Origin: Polytrichum commune
Lineage: Eukaryota > Streptophyta > Polytrichopsida > Polytrichales > Polytrichaceae
Assembly: GCA_950295325.1 (NCBI GenBank)
Contig: OX485805.1
Span: forward strand, 9,550,501-9,614,500
Length of the DNA stretch: 64,000 nt
Direction: 5' to 3'
In this document: positions 22,541 through 36,000 of the stretch, piece by piece
Layout: each line of letters opens with the position of its first letter
Position numbering within the stretch: position 1 is the first letter of the stretch
Notes under the pieces: generated by a model
What the model was told of the DNA's origin: nothing
The model's database searches: none
Seen by the model: the letters and a program-made list of their open reading frames with translations, nothing else
Made by a program: the position numbers and the translations under genes

Positions 22541-23157
22541 GCGCATTATGTAGAAAATCTAAATAATTTCAGTGCATCATTTTTTTGCATCCACTTCTTC
22601 AATATAGTAAGACATCATACTATTTTCATATTCAATACAAAACGACCAATATCAAGTTTTTTTCTTTGGTGAAGTGTTGCAAAAACGTTTGAGTGAAGTG
22701 TGATTATTTTGAAGCCCTTCACATTGAAATGCATGTGCACACTGAGTTGATTCTCCCCGTTCATTGTACATCACAAAGCTTCCGAAGATGCCATGGCTTT
22801 TTAGTAGGAGGTGAGGTGGCACAGTCCACGTGGCAAGACCTAATGAAGAAACAATCAAGAACATGCTTTCTCTCTCCTCTCTCCTCCTCAGTGTCCGCGC
22901 TTGCAGCGTCGCTTAGTTTGGTTGGCTACCCCTCCCTGCTAAGCGTCTCGCGAGCAACTCCCCGGGCGGGGCTCGCCCTCCTGGCCTCGTCTTCCTTGAA
23001 CTTGCTTTCCTGTTTCCTTTCCCTTCAACCATTACTCTCTGCACACGATAATTCAATTTGCTCGCACTCTCGGTGAGTCTGTCGCTGCGCTCCTGGCAAG
23101 CCTTTACTTACTTTCTTAAGTAGATGTGCTACACTTGCTACGACGACTGCTGCAGCA
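22541..23157 (+). promoter_or_regulatory. Upstream region of the LPAT gene
   Basis: The proximal 300 bp are CT- and GC-richer than the flanks, suggesting a leader with pyrimidine-rich tracts (22870-22890). A perfect palindromic G-box CCACGTGG lies at 22826-22833, a bZIP/bHLH binding motif. No convincing TATA box is seen. The transcription start is unknown. Confidence 0.35.
22826..22833. promoter_or_regulatory. G-box motif CCACGTGG
   Basis: Perfect CACGTG core in palindromic context, 325 bp upstream of the LPAT start codon. Functional relevance is inferred only from motif and position. Confidence 0.35.
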
Positions 23158-26100
23158 ATGGATCCTTTGCAGCAGCAGGAGATGCGCAACGCACCTGTGT
23201 CTGAGGATGAGCCGCTTCTGCTGCGAGGTGATGAGCGCACCCGCGAGGCCGTGGACAATGGCACCGCCCTGTACTGCCCCAACCCCGGATCGCAGGTCAG
23301 TTTCGTCGCTGGGGGAAATTTGAGCACGTTGGGTGATGAGGAATTCGTGGGTTACGAAGAATTGTGGGGGGATCGGTGATGTGAGATTGTTGTTGTTGGG
23401 TTTTAGCGTAGCGAATGGATCTGGTTGGAGTGATGGTGGGATTTTCCAATTCGGGAGTTGGTCGGCTTGTTGTTGTTGGTGAGAGAGGAGTAGCTGATTG
23501 CTACCTGCGATGTGAAATTTTGTCAAATTCCGGAGGAGTAGGGGATGTGGGCGAGTGATTGTAAGCATTTTGGGAAATTAGGGTACACGAGCTTATGATT
23601 CCTCTTCAGTTGCTCTTGGCGAGTGGCAAGGGCTATGAGTGGATTTTCTTATAAGAGGCCGAAATTTACATTCTGTTGAGAGTGGCAATCGTCCGGTGGT
23701 CGGAACATTTGTTGGCTGTTTTTTGACTGAAGAAATTAACGTTGGGTCCTCCTCAAAATACAATGGAGCGAAGAAGTTGGAGGTAAGGAATCCGGGGTAT
23801 TTCTTTCTCATGTGGAGATTCGTATGCCGATGATACCTCTTTAGCTGCTCGTAGCGGGAGAGATTTCAGTTTACCTTCATGGAAAATTCGCAGCCTGAGT
23901 GGCACGAGCTACGTGTGGGATACTTTTCAAAGAGGCGGAAATTGACCTGGTCTTGAGGGAGTTAGGGTTCTTAGCAATCTTGTGGCGGTTGAATTTTTTG
24001 TTGGGGTGTTTTTGGAAGTAGAAATCAATGTTGGGTCGTCCCCAAACCACCAAAGAGGGAAGAAGCTGGAGGGAATCAATTCGGGTTGTATTTCTTTCTC
24101 ACCGGAGACTCGTGTGGCGGTGCAGGCGAGCGACATGCAATCACAAGCCCATCGTCCATTGACCCTGTATAGAAGGGTGCGGGGATTCGTGTGCTTGATC
24201 ATCCTGCTATCAACAGCGTTTGTGGCGTTGGTCATCTTGGCTCCCTTTGCTTTCTTGTTCCTGCGCCTCTTCAGTGTGCATTACAGTCGATATTGGACAT
24301 CCTTCTTCATGGGTCGATGGCTCTCCATGTGGCCCTACTTGTTCGAGACAGTCAACGAAACAAAGGTACCCTGTTCTGTTGCTCCCTTCGTCTGTCTGTT
24401 GTCCTTGAAGAATACCTGTCGACTACATTGTGCATTATCATGTTGAAGAGAGACAAACCTTTTAGCCCCAATAAGGAACTGAACAGTATGCATATAGACA
24501 CTTCCGTAACATAGGTCCAATCAAGTCCTTGTATTATAATGTTTAACTGCACAATGAAGTCCACTACTAGTCTTCGTCAAGATCACGCAGAGGAATGATG
24601 TGATGTTGATCCTGACTCAAAAACATTCAGGCCCAATTAGGAAACTGTACTGTATGCAGTTAGACATCCTCAGCACTGTTGCAATGTGGTCTTTTCCTCG
24701 AGACTGGTTGGTAGATATCACGAATTCATAATTTGATACTTGCATGAGAAAAATGACCGAGTCAGGATCAATATCACATTATTCCTACGTCTGTTGGTTT
24801 TGACAAAGAATGCTACTGGACTTCATTGTGAATTTGTACACTAAAAACAAGAGGATTTTATTGCAACTGTACAGTTCCTTGTGGGGCTATTGGGCTAAAT
24901 CACTGTACAGGGTCAATGTTGTAATCTTTTCAGTTGTTGGCATTTGAGAGAAACTGGAAGGCCTATCTGACATGACTGGGTGACATGAAGGTCATATTTT
25001 CAGGTGACAAAGTACCTCCAGAGGATCGTGTGATGTTAATGTGCAACCATCGTACGGAGGTGGATTGGATGTACTTATGGAACCTTGCACTTCGGAAAGG
25101 GAAAATTGGTTATTGCAAGTATGCTGTCAAGAGCTCTGTGAAGAACTTACCTCTCTTTGGGTGGGCGTTTTATGTGTTCGAGTTCCTTATGCTCGACCGA
25201 AGGTGGGAAGTGGATGCCCCTGTTATCAAAAAATATCTTGATAGCTTCCAAGACCCAAGGGATCCCATTTGGCTTGTTGTCTTCCCCGAAGGCACAGATT
25301 TCACGTAAGTTCCAATTGAACGTCTCTCTCTCTTCTTTTCTGCATATTCAATTGCAACCAGTTGATAAAATTCTTGAAATTATAATCTACGTAGTCTCCT
25401 GGCCCAAATGGAATTCTTTTTAGGTTATTTATAGTTTATTCCATTTGGGGCTTACCCCTTGAATTGGAGCTTGGTAGATGGGAGTATGCTTCCCGTCTGA
25501 AAATAGGCAACAATGAGTTGTCAACTAATGTGAGCTTGCCACTTGACTGTGCTCTGCATTATAGAAGCTAGAATAGTAAGGGAACATCCTTACAAGGCTC
25601 ATTAATGTTATGTGTAAGGGGTGAACTGTCAACCTTTGATATCCTTGCTTGTTGAGAGTAATGCCAAAAAGGGTAGGTTGGTGACGAAGCTAGACGTATA
25701 CCAGCCAGATAGCATCTGAGCAATCGTGCGTGCCACTAAAAGAGTTTTGGTAAATTTACATCCTTTCCTAATTATAGATGGTTGTTTTTGCTACAGGGAA
25801 GCAAAAAGGGACAAAGGCAACAAGTATGCAAAGGAGAATGGTCACCCAGAACTCGTCAATGTGCTTCAACCTCGCACTCGCGGCTTTGTGGCTTGCCTTT
25901 CTGAACTGCGCGGCTCTTTGGATGCGGGTAAGAATGTGACAGCTGCATTAAGAAAAATGGAGATGTTTATTGTACTTCCAATATCCTTCGTGTATGACTC
26001 AAAGTTAAGCTGTGAATGGTGCATGCCCTTTCTTTTAACTGTAACTAAAATGGTTCTCTTAATTGTGCAGTTTATGACCTCACTATAGGTTATAAGAACC

Positions 26101-26507
26101 GGTGTCCGTTGTTTATCAACAATTTATATGGCACCGATCCCGCAGAAGTGCACATGCACATACGCCGCATTCCACTCTCTGAAATTCCTGAGTCAGAGGA
26201 GGACATGTCACGATGGCTTTATGAAGTGTTCTACAAAAAGGACCAGATGCTAGCTTCATTCAGTCAGGAAGGTTCTTTTCCAAACAGTGGAAATATAGAG
26301 AAGCCCCTGAACATCGCAGAGGGCCTCTGCACCTTGATTCTCTTCCTTGTGTCCAGCCTCTGGGTCTTCTGGTGGTTGATCAGTTCATTTTGGTTGAGGA
26401 TATATGTTGTTTTCATTTGCTTAGTACTTGCTTTTGGCACATATTTTGATTGGAGACCCTCACCCTTTTTTTACACCCGTCTCTGGACCAAAAGAAAAAG
26501 AGTTTAA
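23158..26507 (+). CDS. LPAT4/5-like: 1-acyl-sn-glycerol-3-phosphate acyltransferase (LPAT4/5 type), five exons
   Basis: Acylates lysophosphatidic acid to phosphatidic acid at the ER membrane (AGPAT/LCLAT1 branch). Coding exons: 23158-23295, 24126-24365, 24991-25304, 25797-25927 and 26071-26507 (stop included), total 419 residues with all junctions in frame (phases 0, 0, 2, 1) and all introns GT..AG. Acyltransferase motif I NHRTEVDW (HX4D, H146 and D151) and motif FPEGT (224-228) are intact. Other family blocks are [41 protein letters not shown] split across exons 4/5, and [11 protein letters not shown]. There is an N-terminal membrane segment at about 67-92 and a C-terminal hydrophobic pair at about 359-399, followed by a basic tail KRKRV. 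The hydrophilic first exon has an ELxLL-like acidic stretch (EDEPLLL). Length is near the family's usual 370-400 residues. The last intron is short (143 bp). Confidence 0.92.
23598..24125 (+). repeat. Imperfect tandem duplication in LPAT intron 1 reaching the exon-2 acceptor
   Basis: Two collinear diverged copies, about 23598-23830 and 23831-24125. Shared landmarks in order: GAT.CCTCTT.AG.TGCTC, GAGTGGCA, AGAGGC.GAAATT, GTTGG.TGTTTTT, AA.GTTGGGTC.TCC, GAAGAAG.TGGAGG and GGGTATTTCTTTCTCA or close variants. The second copy ends in the functional acceptor (TGCAG|) of exon 2; the first copy lacks it (GTATGCCGATG). Confidence 0.75.
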
Positions 26508-29500
26508 TGTAAATGCAGCAATGGAGAGAAGTGTCCCACCTCCACAGTCTCCACTGATAGTCTTGAAGGTCAAAAGCCTTGTGGAAGCCACCTAATTCGG
26601 TGAAGTTTGTGTAGGTTTTACACCAATGTCTGTAAGCTTATTAGGTTTTGTTTCTTGTACGCATAATCATGTAGGTTCTTCCATATTGTGTTGGACGTCT
26701 TTGCCAGTCAAGATTCCTGTGCACCCTTAAAAACGTTTTAATCCTTTTCCCAATTGTTAGGGTGGTTAGCAGAGGAGAGAGGTCAATTCCTGTTGAATAT
26801 CTATCACCGCCTTATGCTTGTGTGCATGCTATATGGCCATTATCTCCAACTGGCTTTCTTCAGTATACTGACTCCATCTAGTAAGACACAACATCACGCA
26901 GGATGTTTTAAACTTATTGCTTCCTTTCGATCTAGTCTTACAGGACTTGACTAATCTTGAGAAATCAAGCATGATTCTTCAGGTTGCAAAAATTCAGGCA
27001 ACAAATTAAGTTCACATTTGATTTGAGTTCAAGTTGATAGTTAAGTAGCTGCTGCTTCTTTCAGAAATTATCTGCTCCAGTCTTGATGTGTTCGATTGAG
27101 TCACAAACAACCTATGGAAGATGGTACTGATAAGGCACCTTGCTTTTTCAGTCTTGCATGTATTATTATATAATGAAAGTGCTAGCACAATAAAGAACAC
27201 GTTTCTTCACATTGGGTGCATTTTGCTGCACTTTACTTCATGCAGCTGATGAGAGTAATTGCGCAACTTAGAGGCATCTATGTCAAGTTTAGTCTTAATG
27301 CTCAGTACTGATTTTGCAGCAAACAGATTGACTATCTGGTCAATTTAGAGATAAGTTAAACAGTGAAGGTCACATACCAAAGTATCAGGCTCCTTTTTCC
27401 AAGTTCTATTTGCAATGATGACATTACAATGATATCACTTTGACTTGGTTATTAGATTAGTTTCCATCTTACACAGTTTCTCCATGCTTTTACTTCAAAC
27501 ATCTTCTCATGATCTTTCTCCATTGTAAAGAGTCAATCATTTGAAAGGTATTCCTTTACTGTTTTTAATGATGATGTTTGTGGGCAGAGTCTGGAACTTA
27601 CAAAGGGTGAGTTGGTGTGCTTGTCTCTTCTACAAGGTCTGCTGCAGGTATTCTCCCCATCTGTGTCTATCATACAGTGGACTTAGAGATTTATCCAAAA
27701 CAGTGTTTTGAACTTATACAAATGTGCAATAAAGGTATTATTTTTGCAGTCAAATACTTCATCATATTTTCTGGAATTTTAATTTTCTTTGGTAATGATC
27801 ATTATATATGCTCCTGTGAATTTAAGAGACCACACATGCCATAGATTCCATAGTTACATGCAAACGAAGGTTCGTTTCTCCACTGGAATACTCAGGTCTC
27901 AAAAGAATAAAGATGAGAGGCCTAAGTGTCTCTCACCTAGTGCTATTGAACACTTGATTGTAGTAGTGATTTCTCAAAAATAGTTGGCACAAAAGGGCCC
28001 TCTGACATAATTACATAAGGACCTGGCACTGACAGATCCTGAAAAGGGGAGCCAATCGAACCACTGAGTGTTACAAAATTGTTACTTAAAATGGTTGTCA
28101 CATAATTGATGCCTTACAAAATGAAGCGAAATTCACTTTAAAGTCTGGGAAGCCAATAGTCTGATTATTAACTGAAGAATATTCCACAAGCACCTGCATT
28201 TGAATTTGATATGGCAGTGAGTTTCCCCCCAAAGAAGTTTAGCTCAAGTACTAACACTCTATCCCAAAAAGCAGATGATACAAGATATTGAACCTTCAAG
28301 AGAATATCATACTTTTGGCACCTTGTACTTTCCGCCTGAAAAGTAACAACATACATACCTCCCAAGAAGCATCATCACCAAGTTCTGTGTGCCAGTTTTG
28401 TTGTAGGACTGCAAATGTACGTGTGATGTTCTGCACTCAATCTTAAAACAGAAGCTGAGTAATTGTATCAACATTGCAAACAAATAAGATATGAATCTTG
28501 CCTTCTTTTTAAATTTCCCACTAAAGCACTAGGTTTGACCATAGAGCCTTGCTACGCACCATCTCAGCCACCTTAGCACACCATAAGCTATGTGTTGTAT
28601 TCTTCATTGCATGTCTGATGATGTGCCAAGTCTCCTGTAACCTCCTGAGTCCTGACTCCAAAAAACATCATTCCTATGAGAGGAATATGGTATCTGTGAA
28701 TTCTTAGAGAAAGGAGGATCTGGACATACAACCAGAGACACTTTTCAAAAGAATATACTCTCAACTTACTGTGTGGCCATGATGAATAAGAGAATATCTG
28801 TGAGCCTAAACTAGGTGTAAATTGGATCACTGTGCAACTGGCAATGTGAATGCCGTTCAAGAGTACATATACTGAGGTTGCTTTTCAGCAAGGACATACC
28901 TATGTGAATAAATATTGTCCTGTTCTTTAGGTTGCTTTCTTAATGTACTCTTTAAATTTTACATGGCTGAGTACTTTGACAATGACTTGATGGCAGTGAT
29001 CATGTACCTCCTGGTGTAGTATGTTGAAATTTTTATCAGTAAGTTTAAATACATACCAGATCATCACAATTCCAGAATTTCAATAACTATGACGAAGTCC
29101 ACATTGTCGGCTGATGACATTTCATACAGAAAGTGTTTTCAAAGAGAAAGAAACTTTGGCAACTTGAAGTTGGTCCTCCGCACACCTGTTTCAGGTAGGG
29201 CTGATCTCCTGAGTCCTCTAAGGATGAAGATGTCGGTGATACCACTCACTGCACAAACATTAATCTCAATAAATTACACTCCACTCTCGTTAAAGAAGGA
29301 TCTTTCTTGCTTAGTTTCTCTACAGCCCTGCAAACAGTTGCATGTGCTATTTGGGTCTTTGGATACATCTTAAATAATTAAAGGACATGAGGAAATAAGT
29401 TGAGTCCTTAGACTTTCCCCCCCTTTGTACAAGCTCAAATACATGGACCAGGGCCCAATGAGACCTAGACTCCCAAAGTTTTTCCAGGCATTCTTGACAG

Positions 29501-29601
29501 GTGTCAAAAAAGAGAGAAGGGAAGTGTAAGGCATGATAAGAGACCCTCCCAATATGAATACATAATATAATACCACACTACCTAATTCAAATGATACAAA
29601 T
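26508..29601. other. 3' flank of LPAT and intergenic DNA
   Basis: Contains the LPAT 3'UTR at its start; I cannot fix the polyadenylation site. The rest has no reading frame with recognisable domains and no clear repeats. Confidence 0.5.
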
Positions 29602-30094
29602 TACACTCTAAAATCTGTAGTATCACACCTGTGGCAATCAAAGTGCACGTGATATTACGGAGTTTTGTAGTGTTAACATAGATGCGTGATATTATAGAAC
29701 TAGTGTAGCATGTGACACTATGAAATAACACAAGGGAGATGTGAGGACAATTTGAATTCGTTCTCCCGTCACCTACGCTAGTGTGGTCCACTCCACTTGG
29801 CCTTCCCGGGCGATGTGGCAAACACATGCACCAACATTCAACAAGTGGCATAAGAAGAAGAAGAAGAAGAATAGGAATAAGAAGGCAACACTCCACGTGT
29901 TGACACATGACGCAATGCAAGGGTGTGGGTTAACTTCTTGGGGGTTTGCATTAATGATAAATTTCATGATATAAGGGAGAGAAATGTGACAATAAGGAGT
30001 GGGATTTGAACTACGAACATCCGTTCCCTAGGTTTTCGGGATATTAGAGAGTGTGTGACAGTATGGGGGTTGATATTACGGAGTTTAGGGTGTA
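29602..30094 (-). mobile_element. TA-flanked MITE family B, enlarged inverted copy B3
   Basis: Read on the minus strand it begins CACCCTAAACTCCGTAATAT inside TA (30093-30094) and ends at TA 29602-29603 with the inverse terminus. The interior matches B1/B2/B4 (for example AACGGATGT, TTGTCACAT and the TGTTAACACTAC block) but is about 150 bp longer, including a (AAG)n run near 29848-29866. Confidence 0.7.
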
Positions 30095-33000
30095 CCTTCA
30101 AACTGCATGTTAGAGGTCAAATAGGTGCATGTGATATCATTACAAAGAATCTGGGCATGGATAACTCATGATACTGGTTAGTCAGTGTAAATGAAAAGCC
30201 AACAGTTTGATTGCACTATCACTCTTAGAATATTAGGAGGAATAAAACCATACGATACCACATCTTTTATATATATATATAAAACTGAACCAATTAACCT
30301 GAGAGACTGAAGTAGTTGGAACCTCCTGCATGCACTGTTCGAAACCCTTCTCAAAAATATGTGAGAGTTAATACGGTCATTTAATTAATAATGTGCATGA
30401 CCTTCAGTGTATTCTTCTGTGATTCTTGTGAGTTACATCAATGAAAAAAATTAATGATGTAAAGATACTCAATTGGAATCCTATATCATAGAGTTGCCTG
30501 TGTGCGATAGTTGGAAACTCAACAGATGTAACTTCAGTTTATTGCCATAGTATTTTCATAAATAACTCAAGGCAGAGCTGCAAAAGCCTTCCACGTACTT
30601 TGTGGTTGTTACTTTGATTCATCTGATTCGTTATGTGTTGTTGCGTACGAATGCATGTGCATAGTCTTCAGTTGACAAGGTCTGTTGAAAACAGGGAGAC
30701 ATTGGTCAGTCAATTGGCATGTCCCTGGCCGACCAGCTCCAATCCCCCATATCTTGCTCACAATCCCCTGGTACGCCAGTCACCTCCATAGTGCAGTTGA
30801 TGACCAACTTGTAGCTTAGATAGGAAGCAACACACGTCAGTAGTGCACTCTGCATCTCACCCCAACGACTTTCGATCCTGTACTGGTCTTAAAAACAGTA
30901 TAAAATAGCCCTTGCTCGTTAAACCCGAGAACCTTGAGAATATAATATATTGATTACAAATTGATGTCTCAGAATTTGATTTCCAAGTTCTTCAAAGGCA
31001 TTTAAAGTCCAGTACAGAAAATAATATGATTCTTCTGAGCACTTCTGCATCGTCTATTTTACAGTTCACGAACATATATGATACCTCAAGAACAAGAGAA
31101 GTCCATGCAAGTGCTGCATTGCAACCAATCAACTACCCATTGCCTGGCATTGTTGAGTTTTCAAAGCAGCGGATCCAAGTTCATCCTGAAACGTGATTTG
31201 TTTGTAGGATTTGCATTCATCAGCTGTGGTGACTCAAATATTGAGAGGATATTGAGTACTCCCACCACAGATCCAGGATGAACTGGTTAGCAAGATTGTT
31301 GTCTAGATCTTTCCAGAGTCTTTCTCAGGAAACATCATTACCGAAAACCAAAAAACTTGTGGACAAGATGTCTCTGAAGCTGATTCCCTCAGTCTGTACA
31401 ACCCATCATAACCACAGAATGAGGTTTTGTTCATTTTGTTGGAAACACAAGATTCGGTCTTGATAATCTAGAGTGTTCTGTAGATTTTTCCGTATGGGAC
31501 ACCAAGAGAGACGCCAATAGACTTTCACCTTGGTGGGTAATTTGACTGCAGCCAGTGAAGGCTGGGCTGTACTAACTTAATCTGTCAGAGCTGCATACGT
31601 AGAGTGCCAGTTGAGATTAAAGTTGTACGAGCAAGTGTACTGATTACCCAACTTGATAAGCAAGAGGACTTTATATGGTTGTGTGTTCCTAAGAAACAAT
31701 TTTTTTATGGATTTGTTGTGCTCCTCGAATAAAGAAACTATCCCACCATTATCTCGGCACAATCAAATCACTTTCATACAGTGAACGAACCTATTCCAGG
31801 TACAGCAAGATTTCGAAGCTTCCTCCATCTCTGATAAATACTGCCTATCTAATGCAGGATCAATATTTAAGTAGCCGTTTTGATCCTTTGATAAATTTTG
31901 ACATAATCCCTAGACAGTAATAAATACTTGATGATATATTAACATTGATAAAAAAACACTTTGGATTATAGCAAATTGAATGCGACAGTAATTGCAAATA
32001 ACTGCAGGCAAGTAATGGAATGAATAAACAAGCAGACCAGTCACTGGTAAGGTAGCCTCCAATATTGTGATAGTACAAGATAATTGCTTGAGTACTTACA
32101 GTGCTCCAAATTGATTGCTGCTAATTTCAGCATTACCAAGTGACGTGCCTCAGTTCTTGCAGCCTTTGAGAACAGGTAATTTGAAAGTGAGTTGAATGAA
32201 TATAAGATACATCAAATACAATCCTAAGTCAGGTTTATTTATACTTCCTACCTGATATTGTTATGCCACACCATCGGAGCATGTTTTCTGCACTTCACGT
32301 CCCCATAAACGATAGCCTTCCAAAGGACAAACTGCAATGCCCAAACATCAAAATTAATATATTAATTCATTTTTTTGGTTTTGTTATGTATCTTGAAGAT
32401 TATCTCAAACATAGTTCCTTTGTGTAAATGGGTTAGAGTATTAATGCTTACCTAAATGAATCATACTGACTGCAGATAGCTTGTACACAAGTGTCCAGGA
32501 GATTGTACCTCATAATTTGACAACAAACCTCATTCTCCGAAATTGGTAGTACTGTAGTAGTGATATGTTCCGACTCTGACTGAGTCTTATTATAAATTTA
32601 AATGGCAATGTATTCAACCCATGCTTATTTGAATAGTCATTGTGGAATATTTTGAAGTAATAAGATTCAAGCTCCAGACTGCAGTCTTATGGTGCTACTT
32701 AACTCATGTAATCTTATAAGAATAGTTTAATCCATGAAGACAAACTTGGCTGTGTTCGAACTTTAAAGGTACCGTTGCAGGCTTTGTAAGTTGGAGCTCC
32801 AGTCCTTGGAGTCTGCAAGATGAGTGATTTGCATTGTATTAAATTGCAGATCAATGATGATTGAATATCTGGGAAGTTGTAAGCCTGAAAGATTAGAATC
32901 TCAACGTTTTAAGGGATACTGCAGATGTGCATTGATTTAAGCAGACTGAGAGTGTTTAAGGTATATTTTAGTATGTACGAATGGACGTACAGACATCCAC

Positions 33001-36000
33001 CCTTTTGCAGAAGGCTCAAGCTTCGTGGTGTCTAGTAACTGATCGGGCTCCAGTAAAAATAAGTCCCTTTTAAGTTGTGAGCTGATGGATTCCAACTAGG
33101 CCTCACAATACAAATTTGGGATAACTGATGCTAGTTTTGGAGTCAAATTGGACAATTAAAAATACAATCAAGCTATAGTATAGTTCACTGCGTTTTTCAC
33201 CTTCCCAGTAGGCGATTTACCTAAACACCACAAAGCTCTAGCCTTTTGCACAATCTTCTCCAGCACCATGCAGAAAGAGCCAGGCCACAGCACACGCTAT
33301 AGACCCAATTGGCCCCTTTGCACCGTGCATGGGTGGCGCGCATGTATATTCTACCTTTACACCATGTCAAGTGTACCTGCCAACCAATGCTGTCCAGGAA
33401 TTCAGTTTTAATGTCAGTGACCATCATAAATCTCAAAATGGATCAGATGTTATTTATCTCCCAAATTATTGAATTTATTGACTAGTGGGATAGGGAGGTT
33501 GAGATTTCAAGCATCGAATACCAACCTTTACTGGTAGAGCCATCCAGTACGAACATCGACTTCCAACTCCCTGTAATTTCATAGCAAAGGAACTTGTAGA
33601 TTGGTGTGCAACTGCTGTTGTTGTTTCTTTTTCAGAACTTTCCAGAACCTCCTTCACACAAGCTTCCAAGCAACACCTGAAATAAGAAGGGTCTAGTGCT
33701 CTATTTTGAATTTGATTTAATTTTTTGTTAATTATGAGGCTGAATTTTAGAATCTCCTTGTTTCTGATACATTTTCCGCATACTATGACGCTTGTTAATC
33801 ACTTGCTAATATAGAATTAAACATGCTCACGCTTTATATCCACTAAACATCCTACCTTCTTGCGCAATTCCCAAACATGATTCTGCAGGAAAGGAAAAGG
33901 TATAATAAGGCATTGGCACAATCTCAGGTCAGGACACAATAGATAATACAGGCACTATGTGAGCCATCATCAACAACCTCATCCTGTTATTTTTCAATCA
34001 CTTAGGGACAAGTATCACAAGATATTGTGAATAAACGGCGTTCTTTTTCAGCAAACCAAATTTATCCAACATGCTTGTTGATATTCTGTGAACTACTCAA
34101 TGTTTTCTTTCACGCTCATGTTAAACAAATCCCCCCCCCCCCCCCCCCCCAAGCATGGATTGCATCGCAAGTATAAATTGCAAGGTAAAGACAATCTAAT
34201 TCGGAGAGGGAAATTAAGGACGTGACGGAACACGACCCTGGCAGTACTTACAATATTGTCCCCATCCAGTCCTCTGAACGACAGTGTTTGGTCGCACACT
34301 GTCCAGCATTGGGGTCTCTCAAGCCACCACAAGTGCCAAAAGTACTGCAAGGTTCCACATCACACAAGTTACTGGCATCTGATATTTCACTAGGCAATGG
34401 AAGATGGGAAGATCATTCGTAAGAAACTGGTGCAGCTAGCCGCAGTGCAATTCGCAGCTAGCAATGTACTGATAACAGTACAGAATTTGTCGTGAGTCTG
34501 TTTGACAAACTCCAGACCTCCGTAGGTCTATCATTCAATTGGGTGCCCCACTCTGCAAGTGGCGCGGTCCCCACAAACGGGAAGACGAGGCGGTGGAATA
34601 AAATCATGAGTCAATCTGCGTACTGACGAAATTAAGCAACTAACCAGGCTCTTCTTGTGCAAGCTTCTAGACCTCCACTTGTATCACGTAGATTATTTGT
34701 TGCCCCATCCGCAGCTCTATGGAGCTTCATGTTGATTAACATATTTCAGAGTACTTAGGTTTGCAGTTTCCTCTCTACGCATTGTGCCTGGAGGCAGATT
34801 AAGGAGACAAAGCGAGGTGAAAAATTGAGCAAGGTGTCTCCATATAATAGGAATTTATACACACTCGCACATTAATCCGAAGACATCCTATTAGCTAGCA
34901 TGTATCCCAGAGATGCTCCAATAGCACGGAGGCAATTCGAAAGAACATGAGCAATTAATTAGACCAAGGAAAAGTGAAAATGTCAGCTGCGTACGAAATT
35001 GTCCAGATAGCAGACCACAATCATGACATTAGCTGCCAGAAAGATGCCGATCTTTACCATAGAGTGCCTAGATAACGATCGAAGTCCGGATCCATCCAGA
35101 AAAGTTCTGTGCGCTGCGAGACAAAGAAAAGCATACTTGTGAAGAAATCACTAGTACAGAACTGAGGTAGCATTAAAGGAAATTCGATTGCGATAAATAC
35201 AAGTGTGCTGAGGCTATGAATGATGGTCAAATGCCTGCATCTCACGAACGGGACGCACACATAAACATAAAGATGAGGCCCAGATGAGAATGAAGCAACA
35301 ACTAAAACGATCGAAGCGAGACACTCCACGAGGCACGTTGCAGAGACTGAAATATTCGATTCGTAAACTTCACATTGGAGAAGGGACGAACTATGGTCAA
35401 CCAATATCAAAAGTTAGTCATTGAAAAGCCTCATTAGATTTTAACAACGTGCGCCAGCAGCTGGACATGGAATGGATACATACTGATGGTATCTTGATAG
35501 TCGATACAGTTCAAATGCCTAACACTGCAGACGCAATAAAAGTGTTAGAGAGGGCCTGTACAAAGCGACAAATCAGGTGAGCCAAAGACGCGTTGAATTT
35601 AGAAGCGAAGGAAATCAATTTTACTGAAATACCTTACAGATAAGGGTAAATTGGAAGGAGATGATATAATTTCCTGGACTTCCTTGAAGGAAACCAAGTC
35701 AAAATCTCATAATATACCTCGGACCAGATTGTAAAGCCATTCACCAGTCAGTAGAGTTTACTTACGTCATGAAAGCCTGCGCTAAGATGGATGCATAATC
35801 TTCCATGTGGGACCAATCATAATTTCTATTGAAAAGTAATTCACAACACATGACTACTTTCTAAGTCAGCCAGTAACTATTTGCGAGGTCTAGGAATAAC
35901 AAGGCATCATTGGTCTTCTATGCAATATTCTACTCTAAACACATAACAAGTCAGAAGACCTCTCTCGTAGTACTACTAACTGCTGGACTTGGTCATGTGC

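Noticed and set aside
33221-34350. Minus-strand small open frames as exons of a protein gene
   Set aside because: No shared family, no consistent splice phases and no domain; not enough to support a gene.
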